From an uncultured Acetatifactor sp. (GTDB lineage Bacteria; Bacillota; Clostridia; Lachnospirales; Lachnospiraceae), in NCBI GenBank assembly GCA_947631715.1, contig CANRMK010000160.1, forward strand, positions 1 through 5,890: a stretch of DNA of 5,890 nt, in the 5' to 3' direction. Of this stretch, positions 1-5,826 are shown in pieces. Each line of letters begins with the position of its first letter. The first letter of the stretch is position 1. Position numbers and translations under genes: made by a program. Below the pieces are notes generated by a model. It saw only the letters and a list, made by a program, of their open reading frames with translations. It did no database searches and was not told where the DNA came from.

Positions 1-627
1 GTGTTTCTGGCGGAAGTGGCGGATAAGCGGGCAGCGGCCGTGGTCAGGCCGGCAGTGGAGCTGTTAGCCGGAATTCCTTCCGTGGTATACGGACTGTTAG
101 GCATCTCTCTTTTGAACCCTTTGATGTTCAAGCTGGAACTTGCACTGTTTCGGGACTCGCCTGACCATCAGTTTACCGGCGGCGCAAATTTGCTCTCGGC
201 GGCGCTGGTGCTGGCTGTGATGATCCTGCCCACCGTGATCAATGTCAGCGAGACCTCCATTCGGGCGGTGCCGCCGGACATCAAGGAGGCCTCCCTGGCT
301 CTGGGCGGTTCTCCTGTACAGACTATTTTCAGATCCATTCTGCCTGCGGCAAGACCCGGTATTGTGACGGCAGTGGTGCTGGGAGTGGGGAGGGCCATAG
401 GCGAGGCAATGGCGATCACTCTGGTGTCCGGCGGCAGTGTGAATGCGCCCCTGCCTTTTCATTCCGTGCGGTTTCTGACCACTGCGATCGTCAGCGAGAT
501 GGGATATGCGTCAGGCACCCACAGGCAGATGCTCTTTACTATCGGGCTGGTACTGTTTGTGTTTATCATGATCCTCAATGTGATATTGACCGGAATCCTG
601 AAAAAGGGGGCGGCAGGCTATGAGTGA
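1..627 (+). CDS. pstC: Phosphate ABC transporter permease PstC (C-terminal part)
   Basis: This is one of the two membrane subunits of the PstSCAB high-affinity phosphate importer; it forms the channel with PstA and is driven by PstB. The window opens inside the gene: 208 residues are visible while the family usually has about 300, so the GTG at position 1 is an internal valine codon, not a start. Visible marks are the Pst permease motif GIPSVVYGLLG (residues 24-34 of the visible part), a hydrophobic segment near 64-80, the EAA-type coupling loop beginning EASLALGG (96-103) and ending LP (114-115), GRAIGEAMAIT (130-140), and a final membrane helix near 179-199. The stop codon lies inside pstA, an 8-bp overlap that suggests translational coupling. 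The identity is firm from the motifs and the following pstA and pstB; telling PstC from PstA rests on gene order and on the GRAIGEAMA version of the motif. Confidence 0.95.
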   Translation: MFLAEVADKRAAAVVRPAVELLAGIPSVVYGLLGISLLNPLMFKLELALFRDSPDHQFTGGANLLSAALVLAVMILPTVINVSETSIRAVPPDIKEASLALGGSPVQTIFRSILPAARPGIVTAVVLGVGRAIGEAMAITLVSGGSVNAPLPFHSVRFLTTAIVSEMGYASGTHRQMLFTIGLVLFVFIMILNVILTGILKKGAAGYE

Positions 628-1507
628 GACTACGCTGTATCAAAAGAAAATGCGACCTCTGGAGGCCCTCATGCTGGGAGCCATATACGGCGCGGCCTCC
701 GTTTCGGTCTTCCTGCTCTTAGGCATCGTCGGATATGTGTTCTTTCAGGGGTTCCGCACGGTATCCTGGACATTTCTGACGACAGTGACCAATTCCCTGA
801 AAAAGACCATAGGCATTGCGGGAAACATTGTGAACACCCTTTATATTGCAGTCTTGACACTGCTGATCGCAGCGCCTGTGGGGGTGGGAGCAGCGATTTA
901 TCTGAATGAGTATGCAAAACCCGGAAAGCTGGTGAGGCTGATCGAGTTTACCACGGAAATACTCTCGGGCATTCCGTCGGTGATCTTCGGACTTTTCGGG
1001 ATGACGTTTTTCGGCCGGGCGCTGGGGCTGGATTATTCTCTTTTGACCGGCGCTTTTACGCTGACTTTGATGGTGCTGCCGCTGATTGTCAGGAACACCC
1101 AGGAGGCGCTGCGGACGGTTCCGGACAGCTACCGGAGCGGCGCCCTTGGCATGGGGGCTTCCAAATGGCATATGGTGCGTACCATTCTGCTTCCTTCGGC
1201 CATGCCAGGGATTCTCACGGGGGTGATCCTGGCGGTGGGGCGCATTGTGGGGGAGTCCGCTGCCCTTCTGTTCACGGCGGGCAGCAGCAGGAGCCTGCCA
1301 AGGCTTGGGGACGATATCCTGAACAATGTGCAGAAGCTGGCGAACAAGGTGCTGGATCCCGGCGGAACTCTGACCATAGAACTGTATCTGCAGATGCAGA
1401 ACGGCAGGTACGAGACGGCCTTTGGAGTGGGCTGTGTGCTGATCGTTATCGTTCTGTGCCTGAATCTGCTCATGAAAAAGATTGCAGGGAAGCTGACAAA
1501 GGCATAA
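620..1507 (+). CDS. pstA: Phosphate ABC transporter permease PstA
   Basis: This is the second channel subunit of the Pst phosphate importer, 295 residues, a normal length for PstA. Six membrane helices can be placed by eye near residues 20-43, 70-96, 115-131, 143-158, 195-220 and 266-286. The Pst motif GIPSVIFGLFG is at 117-127. The cytoplasmic coupling loop that docks on PstB runs from about 162 to 192 (EALRTVPDSYR, then GMGASKW and ILLP), followed by GRIVGESAALL at 207-217. The ATG at 620 is preceded at 604-610 by an AAGGGGG ribosome binding site with 9-bp spacing, and it overlaps the end of pstC by 8 bp. The gene ends 64 bp before pstB. No truncation or missing motif is visible. Confidence 0.96.
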   Translation: MSETTLYQKKMRPLEALMLGAIYGAASVSVFLLLGIVGYVFFQGFRTVSWTFLTTVTNSLKKTIGIAGNIVNTLYIAVLTLLIAAPVGVGAAIYLNEYAKPGKLVRLIEFTTEILSGIPSVIFGLFGMTFFGRALGLDYSLLTGAFTLTLMVLPLIVRNTQEALRTVPDSYRSGALGMGASKWHMVRTILLPSAMPGILTGVILAVGRIVGESAALLFTAGSSRSLPRLGDDILNNVQKLANKVLDPGGTLTIELYLQMQNGRYETAFGVGCVLIVIVLCLNLLMKKIAGKLTKA

Positions 1508-1571
1508 AAGGCAGGCATGCTTGACACAAACTCGTCATGCGCAAAGATCAGCGCGGAAATGAGGGAAAAAC

Positions 1572-2330
1572 ATGGGGAAGAGCAAGATATCGGTGAAAGG
1601 CCTGAATCTTTATTACGGTACAAATCACGCGCTGAAAAATGTGAATATGGAGATAAGGGACAGGGCCATCACCGCTTTTATCGGCCCCAGCGGCTGCGGG
1701 AAGTCTACTTTTTTAAAGTGCCTCAACCGGATGAACGATCTGGTGGAGGGCGTCCGCATCAGGGGCAAGGTACTGCTGGACGGGGAAGATATTTATGACA
1801 GGCGGGTGGACACTACGCTTCTTCGCAAGAAAGTGGGCATGGTGTTTCAGCAGCCCAATCCGTTTCCCATGAGCATTTATGACAACATTGCCTATGGGCC
1901 CAGACTTCACGGCATCAAAAGTAAGCGTGAACTGGACGGGATCGTGGAGGAGTCTTTGAAAGGAGCTGCGATCTATGAGGAAGTGAGGGACAGGCTGAAA
2001 AAATCCGCCCTTGGGCTATCCGGCGGGCAGCAGCAGAGGCTGTGCATCGCCAGGGCTCTGGCTGTGCAGCCGGAGGTACTTTTGATGGACGAACCTACCT
2101 CCGCTCTGGATCCGGTGTCCACCTTAAAGATTGAGGAGCTGATGGAGAGCCTGAGAAAAAGATATACAGTGGTCATTGTGACCCACAACATGCAGCAGGC
2201 AGTCAGAGTGTCGGACGATACGGCGTTCTTTCTGATGGGAGAGGTGGTGGAATTCGGCCCTGCGAAAACAATTTTTTCAAGACCCGGGGATAAGAGGACG
2301 AGGGATTACATTGCGGGAAGATTCGGATGA
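1572..2330 (+). CDS. pstB: Phosphate ABC transporter ATP-binding protein PstB
   Basis: This is the cytoplasmic ATPase that powers phosphate import through PstC and PstA. It is 252 residues long, normal for PstB. All ABC motifs are intact: Walker A GPSGCGKST (38-46), Q-loop in VFQQPNPFP (91-99), signature LSGGQQQR (149-156), Walker B VLLMDEP (169-175, catalytic Glu174), D-loop SALD (177-180) and switch His205. The stretch DTTLLRKKVGMVFQQPNPFP is characteristic of PstB among ABC ATPases. The ATG at 1572 has a modest GAGGG ribosome binding site at 1561-1565. The 64-bp gap after pstA has no convincing terminator or promoter, so the gene is probably cotranscribed with pstCA. The usual downstream partner phoU is absent; the stop codon lies inside a 16-bp tandem duplication. 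Confidence 0.97.
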   Translation: MGKSKISVKGLNLYYGTNHALKNVNMEIRDRAITAFIGPSGCGKSTFLKCLNRMNDLVEGVRIRGKVLLDGEDIYDRRVDTTLLRKKVGMVFQQPNPFPMSIYDNIAYGPRLHGIKSKRELDGIVEESLKGAAIYEEVRDRLKKSALGLSGGQQQRLCIARALAVQPEVLLMDEPTSALDPVSTLKIEELMESLRKRYTVVIVTHNMQQAVRVSDDTAFFLMGEVVEFGPAKTIFSRPGDKRTRDYIAGRFG

Positions 2331-2356
2331 TGGAGATGCAGGATGATGGATATGCA
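2325..2356 (+). repeat. 16-bp tandem duplication over the pstB stop codon
   Basis: Two adjacent 16-bp units, GGATGATGGAGATGCA at 2325-2340 and GGATGATGGATATGCA at 2341-2356, differ at one base. The first unit carries the last PstB codon and the stop TGA. An ATG at 2327 overlapping the stop (ATGA) opens a mini-ORF of 14 codons (MMEMQDDGYAVKNS) ending at 2371. The 4-base overlap is the arrangement expected of a coupled downstream gene, but the peptide does not look like the start of PhoU. It is probably a replication-slippage duplication without function. Confidence 0.8.
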
Positions 2357-2367
2357 GTAAAAAACTC

Positions 2368-2396
2368 TTGACAGGACTGTCTAATTGCGTTAGACT
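2368..2396 (+). promoter_or_regulatory. Sigma-A-type promoter for the repressor/protease operon
   Basis: A perfect -35 box TTGACA at 2368-2373 is followed after 17 bp by TAGACT at 2391-2396, which matches the -10 consensus at four of six positions. Transcription would begin near 2402-2404. One palindromic operator overlaps the spacer and the -10 box, and a second covers the expected start point, as expected for a repressed promoter. It most likely drives the BlaI-like and M56 genes, although the first of these begins about 350 bp further on. Confidence 0.75.
2378..2396. promoter_or_regulatory. Operator palindrome 1, overlapping the -10 box
   Basis: TGTCTAATTGCGTTAGACT contains the perfect inverted repeat GTCTAA (2379-2384) and TTAGAC (2390-2395) around a 5-bp centre. 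It occupies the last part of the promoter spacer and the whole -10 box, so a bound dimer would block RNA polymerase. It lines up base for base in layout with palindrome 2, with centres 24 bp apart. Binding by the BlaI-like protein encoded downstream is inferred from position and from autoregulation in this family. The half-site differs from the TACA/TGTA core of MecI, BlaI and CopY operators. Confidence 0.7.
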
Positions 2397-2401
2397 AAAT
2401 T

Positions 2402-2420
2402 TGTCTAATAATATTAGACA
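2402..2420. promoter_or_regulatory. Operator palindrome 2, at the expected transcription start
   Basis: TGTCTAATAATATTAGACA is a perfect palindrome with 9-bp arms (2402-2410 and 2412-2420) around one central base. It shares the GTCTAA/TTAGAC half-sites of palindrome 1 and sits at the expected start of transcription. The pair resembles the double operators of bla and mec regulatory regions. It is followed by GCTTTTATTTT, so as RNA it could also act as a weak hairpin terminator for read-through from pstB; the AT-rich stem makes that the less likely main role. Confidence 0.72.
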
Positions 2421-2478
2421 GCTTTTATTTTGCAGATAGGGTTTTTCGTAACAGTGCAGCCTTTCTCTTGCAAGTCAC

Positions 2479-2632
2479 GCCCGGTACTGCCGATGTTCTC
2501 CCGGCAGACGCGCTTCCGCTCGGTTCCGCACATAACGGACACTAGGCATATAAGACATGCCTGCTCGAAAGTACCTCGCCAAGTGCCGACGTGCTCCAAC
2601 GGTCTGCCGGGAGAACATCGACATTACCGGGC
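2479..2632. repeat. 154-bp element with 31-bp inverted-repeat ends and branched interior
   Basis: The left arm (2479-2509) and the right arm (2602-2632) are reverse complements at 29 of 31 positions, including an unbroken 19-base block, CGATGTTCTCCCGGCAGAC at 2491-2509. The 92-bp interior can also pair: GCAC 2528-2531 with GTGC 2591-2594, CGG plus CACT (2536-2543, one bulged A) with AGTGCCG (2582-2588), and a tip hairpin AGGCAT/ATGCCT (2544-2549 and 2557-2562). Nested pairing over the full length points either to a structured RNA in the leader or to a MITE-like palindromic insertion. No T-tract follows, so it is not an ordinary terminator. No clear target-site duplication was found, no coding potential is evident, and no known RNA family was recognised. 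Confidence 0.8.
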
Positions 2633-2675
2633 TGAATACGACGGAGGGCTGAACTGTTACGTTTTTCTGCTAAGA

Positions 2676-2731
2676 GAAGAGCGACACAGGAAGAACGACA
2701 CAGAAAGAACTGCACAGGAAGAACAACACAG
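2676..2731 (+). repeat. Four tandem copies of a 14-bp unit upstream of the repressor start
   Basis: The units are GAAGAGCGACACAG (2676-2689), GAAGAACGACACAG (2690-2703), AAAGAACTGCACAG (2704-2717) and GAAGAACAACACAG (2718-2731). The consensus is GAAGAACGACACAG, with one to three changes per copy. The array stops 6 bp before the AGGAGG ribosome binding site. Two of the junctions between copies create CACAGGAAG, which resembles a Shine-Dalgarno sequence. The unit length is not a multiple of three, so the array does not suit a coding sequence. A change in copy number could alter translation of the repressor; this is inference. Confidence 0.85.
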
Positions 2732-2737
2732 GCGAAA

Positions 2738-2743
2738 AGGAGG
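2738..2743 (+). promoter_or_regulatory. Ribosome binding site that fixes the repressor start
   Basis: A perfect AGGAGG stands 10 bp before the ATG at 2754. It settles the start of the BlaI-like gene: the reading frame stays open upstream to a TTG at 2430, but that extension would run through the palindromic element and the tandem repeat, and would put 108 unrelated residues before a normal BlaI N-terminus. Confidence 0.9.
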
Positions 2744-2753
2744 GAACGGAGAG

Positions 2754-3116
2754 ATGGATCCATTCAGATTGGGAGAGATGGAAGAAAAATTTGCGGAGCT
2801 GATCTGGGAGTGCGCCCCCATACGCTCCGGGGAGTTGGCAAAGCTTTGTGAAAGCGCATTTTCCTGGAAACGGACCACCACCTACACGATGCTGAAACGG
2901 CTGTGCGACAGGGGACTGTTTGCCAATGAAAACGGACTGGTGACAGTGCGCATGAGCCGGGAGGATTTTCAGGGAGTCATGGGCGAACAGTTTGTAAAGG
3001 ACAATTTTCAGGATTCGCTGCCGCTGTTCGTGGCGGCCTTTATAAGGAAGCGCAAGCTTCGCAGGGAAGAGGTTCAGATGCTGAAAAAGCTGATCGACGA
3101 ATATGAGGAGGACTGA
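2754..3116 (+). CDS. BlaI/MecI/CopY-family transcriptional repressor
   Basis: This 120-residue protein has the size and layout of BlaI-type repressors: a winged helix-turn-helix over about residues 5-70 and a helical C-terminal dimerisation part (about 70-120). The recognition helix region reads SWKRTTTYTMLKRLCDRG (37-54), the usual position of the W-x-x-x-T-x-x-x-x-L-x-R-L-x-x-x-G pattern, followed by the wing (60-68). A SREDF...EQFV...LPLFVAAF segment (68-96) forms the linker and dimer region, and a charged helix ends the protein. In this family the dimer represses its own operon until the partner M56 protease is activated and the repressor is cleaved. The gene lies 2 bp before the M56 gene, so the two are cotranscribed and probably translationally coupled. 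Likely operators are the two GTCTAA/TTAGAC palindromes about 350 bp upstream. No beta-lactamase or PBP gene is in view, so the targets are unknown. Confidence 0.93.
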   Translation: MDPFRLGEMEEKFAELIWECAPIRSGELAKLCESAFSWKRTTTYTMLKRLCDRGLFANENGLVTVRMSREDFQGVMGEQFVKDNFQDSLPLFVAAFIRKRKLRREEVQMLKKLIDEYEED

Positions 3117-3118
3117 AG

Positions 3119-5701
3119 ATGACGAATCTGTTTATCCGGATATTGAATATGAGCCTGACGGGAACGCTGATGATCCTGGCGGTCCTGGCGCTGCGTCTGC
3201 TCCTGAAGCGCGCCCCACGCATCTTTTCCTATGGGCTGTGGGCGGTGGTGCTTTTCAGGCTACTGTGCCCGGTATCCTTTGAGAGCCCTTTTTCCCTGCT
3301 GGGGGTCCTCCACGCGCCGGAACAGGCCAGGATCGAGGAATATCTGTCCGGGACAGCTTCCAATGCACAGGGGGCGGAGACGGTATCTGTGCTTCCGGCT
3401 TTGGGTGAGACGGTTCCGGGGCCGGAAGCAGGGCAGAGCGGGATGCCGGAGAAGAGCGAGGGAGCGGAGATAAGCGCCGTGGGAGCGCTGCACGGGCTTC
3501 TTCCTGTGGGGGCAGCAGTCTGGCTGACCGGAGCCTGTGCGCTTTTCCTCTGGGGGCTGGTTTCCTATGCCGGCACTCTGCTTCGGCTGCGGAGGGCTGA
3601 AAAAACTGCCAGGGACGGACAGGAACGGGTCTTTGGAACCAACGCTGCGGCAACGCCTTTTGTGATCGGGTTCTTTCGGCCCTGTATCTATCTGCCTGAA
3701 AATCTGCCGGAAAAGGATCTGGCCTATATCCTGCTCCACGAGCGGATCCATGTCAGAAGAGGGGATCATCTGACCCGGGCTGCGGCCTACCTGGCGCTGT
3801 GCCTGCACTGGTTCAATCCGCTGGTCTGGCTGGCCTTTTTCCTGAGCGGGCGGGATATGGAAATGTCCTGTGACGAGGCAGTTCTCAGACGGGCCGGGAA
3901 TCAGATCAAGAAAGAGTATTCCACCTCACTTTTGGCGCTGGCTTCGGGACACGGGATCACCGCCGGAATCCCGTTAGCGTTCGGGGCGGGGGATCTCAAA
4001 GGCCGGATCCGGAATATCCTGCGGTATAGAAAGCCGGCTCTCTGGCTGACAGGGCTGGTCCTGGCTGTCTGTGTCCTGACGGCAGTGTTCCTGCTGGGAA
4101 ATCCCGGCAGAACGGCAAAAGAACGGGAGAAGCAGATATTTTACGGGGTGGTGACAGAGTCGGAGAAGTCCGGCGGCAATGTGATATTGATTCCGGGGCT
4201 TGGGGAAATGGAGATTCCGGATGCAGAGAAGGTGGAACCTTATTATGAAATTGATTTTGACGGATTGATACCGGGATACCTGGTGTGGATCACCTTTTCG
4301 CCGGAGGAAGAGACAGAGATCCTGGAGACTGATCCGGGACGGTTTTCCCGGGCGGCGGATTCCATCCAGGTGATGGGGGAGGGATTTGTCCTGCGAGATA
4401 TGCCGGACGGCGGTTATCTTTTGGGAGTGCCCCTTGGTATGGCGCCGGAGGCACAGGAGGGCGATACGCTGGACATTTATCACGCAATCTTGAGCGAGGG
4501 AACACTACTGGAAAACTATCATCTGGCTGTGCTGGAGGAGCCGGAGAAGATCCGGACGGAGCTGCTTACGGAGACGCCGGTGCTTGCGGTGGATCCGGAA
4601 AATTATGATATTTTGGTGGAACTGTCCGAAGAGGATGCGGAAACCTTTCTGGCGGAATTTGGATTCGGCGTATCCTGTGAGCTGAAAAAGGCCGAAGCGC
4701 AGGAGTCCTCGCAGCTGTCCGAACAAAAAGAGGAGACAGGCTCTGAACTGGCAGAGCCGTCCGGGCAGGAGATCGACGGCCAGATGGCGGTATCCGGAGA
4801 GGTACCGGACGGGCTCTACCGGGTGTACGTCCGTTCCATCAGCCTGAGCAGCCGCTGCATCGACCGCTATGTGCTGCCGTTTGGGATGGAGGAGGACGAG
4901 GCAGTGTGGTTCCCGGCGTTTGCCGAGGATTGTGTTTTCTATGTGAACAGGGAGATGGACCGTGTCCGTCTGGAGGAGATTGGCTTTGAAGAGTTTGCAG
5001 AGCTGGTGTCGGTGGGAACGAAGTGGCAGAATGTGGAGGTCTTTTGTACGTTCCGGGACGGGCTCATTCAGCGGGCGGAGCTTATGAGCTCCTACTTGGG
5101 CCAGGGGATCTCTTATCAGCCGCTGCTCTCTACAGGATCCACGTGGATGGAGGATCTGTGCGAGATGGAAGAGACTTCGCTGGAGGAGATGCTGGCGCAA
5201 TTCTATGAGCTGGTGCGGACGGAGGAGGCGGACGTCTCCGATGCGCCGGGCATGGAGCGGATCGAGATCTATCTGGGAGATGTGGGGGATGGGGACAGCG
5301 GCCTTGTGCTGTTTTACGACCGGGACGGAAATCTCCTGCACACAGAGGACGCCCACCAGGCGCGGGCAGGGTGGAACAATGTGTATGCAGGCGAACGGGA
5401 CGGAGTGCCTTACCTGATGACAATGCATATAGAGGATCGGGAAATGTACGGGGAATACTGGTATCAGGTGTTCCGTCTGGACGAAGCCGGAACACCGCAG
5501 CAGATCGCCGGTTCGGATTTTGTGTGGGGCGAATTCATCGTCTATGATGATGACCTGTTCCGGCAGTGGGCGGATGGACTGGAGAGTTATCTTGCAGACG
5601 CCCATCTGCTCCTGAGCTCTCAGGAGGGGGAGCTGCGTGCGGAAGCCGTCTGCGAGGCGGACCGATATCATTACGAGACGCTGCGCAGGCACAGGCAGTG
5701 A
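3119..5701 (+). CDS. M56-family (BlaR1-like) membrane metalloprotease with large external sensor region
   Basis: This 860-residue protein is the likely signal receptor and protease partner of the upstream repressor. Membrane helices lie near residues 8-30, 34-52, 127-150 and 308-327, the BlaR1 topology. Between helices 3 and 4 is the cytoplasmic gluzincin domain with HERIH (207-211; zinc ligands His207 and His211, catalytic Glu208) and RDMEMSCDEAVL (245-256), where Glu248 is the probable third ligand. The outer part (about 330-860) is acidic. It has a beta-rich first section (about 339-420, including DGLIPGYLVWITFSPEEE), a Ser/Glu/Gln-rich linker (about 525-555), and a last section (about 711-855) with DGVPYLMTMHIEDREMYGEY and HLLLSSQEGE. 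No SxxK, SxN or KTG set typical of a beta-lactam sensor was found, and the protein is much longer than BlaR1 (about 600). The start follows GAGGAGGA at 3105-3112. The ligand is unknown. Confidence 0.93.
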   Translation: MTNLFIRILNMSLTGTLMILAVLALRLLLKRAPRIFSYGLWAVVLFRLLCPVSFESPFSLLGVLHAPEQARIEEYLSGTASNAQGAETVSVLPALGETVPGPEAGQSGMPEKSEGAEISAVGALHGLLPVGAAVWLTGACALFLWGLVSYAGTLLRLRRAEKTARDGQERVFGTNAAATPFVIGFFRPCIYLPENLPEKDLAYILLHERIHVRRGDHLTRAAAYLALCLHWFNPLVWLAFFLSGRDMEMSCDEAVLRRAGNQIKKEYSTSLLALASGHGITAGIPLAFGAGDLKGRIRNILRYRKPALWLTGLVLAVCVLTAVFLLGNPGRTAKEREKQIFYGVVTESEKSGGNVILIPGLGEMEIPDAEKVEPYYEIDFDGLIPGYLVWITFSPEEETEILETDPGRFSRAADSIQVMGEGFVLRDMPDGGYLLGVPLGMAPEAQEGDTLDIYHAILSEGTLLENYHLAVLEEPEKIRTELLTETPVLAVDPENYDILVELSEEDAETFLAEFGFGVSCELKKAEAQESSQLSEQKEETGSELAEPSGQEIDGQMAVSGEVPDGLYRVYVRSISLSSRCIDRYVLPFGMEEDEAVWFPAFAEDCVFYVNREMDRVRLEEIGFEEFAELVSVGTKWQNVEVFCTFRDGLIQRAELMSSYLGQGISYQPLLSTGSTWMEDLCEMEETSLEEMLAQFYELVRTEEADVSDAPGMERIEIYLGDVGDGDSGLVLFYDRDGNLLHTEDAHQARAGWNNVYAGERDGVPYLMTMHIEDREMYGEYWYQVFRLDEAGTPQQIAGSDFVWGEFIVYDDDLFRQWADGLESYLADAHLLLSSQEGELRAEAVCEADRYHYETLRRHRQ

Positions 5702-5715
5702 CGTGCGGAGCTTTC

Positions 5716-5755
5716 AAAAAAGCGACCTGACCTTGGCTGGGACGGTTGCTTTTTT
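5716..5755 (+). terminator. Intrinsic terminator after the M56 gene
   Basis: Bases 5716-5727 (six A, then GCGACC) pair with 5744-5755 (GGTTGC, then six T) to give a 12-bp stem with one G-U pair and a 16-nt loop; the T-run doubles as the RNA release tract. It begins 14 bp after the stop codon and closes the repressor/protease operon. The A-run on the left arm could let it work on the opposite strand as well. Confidence 0.88.
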
Positions 5756-5797
5756 GATGTCTCCGTGCACCAATATAAGATAATTAAAAAATTTATG

Positions 5798-5826
5798 TTG
5801 CATATATAAAACTTTTGTGATAGTAT
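5798..5826 (+). promoter_or_regulatory. Possible promoter for a gene beyond the window
   Basis: TTGCAT (5798-5803), 17 bp, then TAGTAT (5821-5826), each matching its consensus at four of six positions, in clearly AT-rich DNA after the terminator. The stretch 5756-5890 contains no ORF of note. The call is weak because AT-rich DNA yields such matches easily, and the downstream gene cannot be seen. Confidence 0.35.

Larger units (their letters stand above)
2331..2753. other. Gene-free regulatory region between pstB and the repressor gene
   Basis: No convincing gene lies in these 423 bp on either strand. In order, the region holds the end of the 16-bp duplication, a promoter with two palindromic operators (2368-2420), about 58 bp without visible structure (2421-2478), a 154-bp inverted-repeat element (2479-2632), about 43 bp containing a short direct repeat of GGGCTGAA (2629-2636 and 2646-2653), a four-copy 14-bp tandem repeat (2676-2731), and a strong ribosome binding site. 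If transcription starts at the promoter found here, the repressor mRNA has a leader of roughly 350 nt. No classic terminator for the pst operon was seen. Confidence 0.8.

Noticed and set aside
1515..1540. GCATG/CATGC inverted repeat between pstA and pstB
   Set aside because: Only 5 bp of stem around a 16-nt loop with no T-tract; this is expected by chance.
1521..1549. TTGACA in the pstA-pstB gap as an internal promoter
   Set aside because: The hexamer at 1521-1526 has no acceptable -10 box 16-18 bp downstream (the bases there read AAGATC or similar), so it is probably chance.
1517..1798. 93-codon ORF overlapping the pstA-pstB gap and the start of pstB
   Set aside because: It is an out-of-frame reading of pstB, and its translation has no recognisable features. 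The PstB frame has every ABC motif.
2414..2599. 61-codon ORF on the minus strand in the regulatory region
   Set aside because: It crosses the left arm of the palindromic element, has no recognisable protein features and overlaps an operator. It is better explained as open by chance.
2479..2632. The large inverted repeat as a transcription terminator
   Set aside because: The right arm is followed by TGAATACGACGG rather than a T-run, and the arms are far longer than those of an intrinsic terminator.
2479..2632. Left and right arms as a CRISPR array or an insertion sequence end pair
   Set aside because: The repeats are inverted rather than direct, there are only two copies, and the 92-bp interior has no room for a transposase. 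A non-autonomous MITE remains possible and is covered in the findings.
2430..2753. In-frame upstream extension of the repressor from a TTG at 2430
   Set aside because: The added 108 residues resemble no BlaI family N-terminus, would be translated through the inverted-repeat element and tandem repeats, and lack a ribosome binding site. The ATG at 2754 has a perfect AGGAGG and gives a normal 120-residue protein.
4505..5692. 395-codon open frame on the minus strand inside the M56 gene
   Set aside because: It lies entirely antisense to a well-supported gene, its translation shows no recognisable domain and is rich in His, Arg, Leu and Pro as expected of a shadow frame, and no promoter or ribosome binding site supports it.
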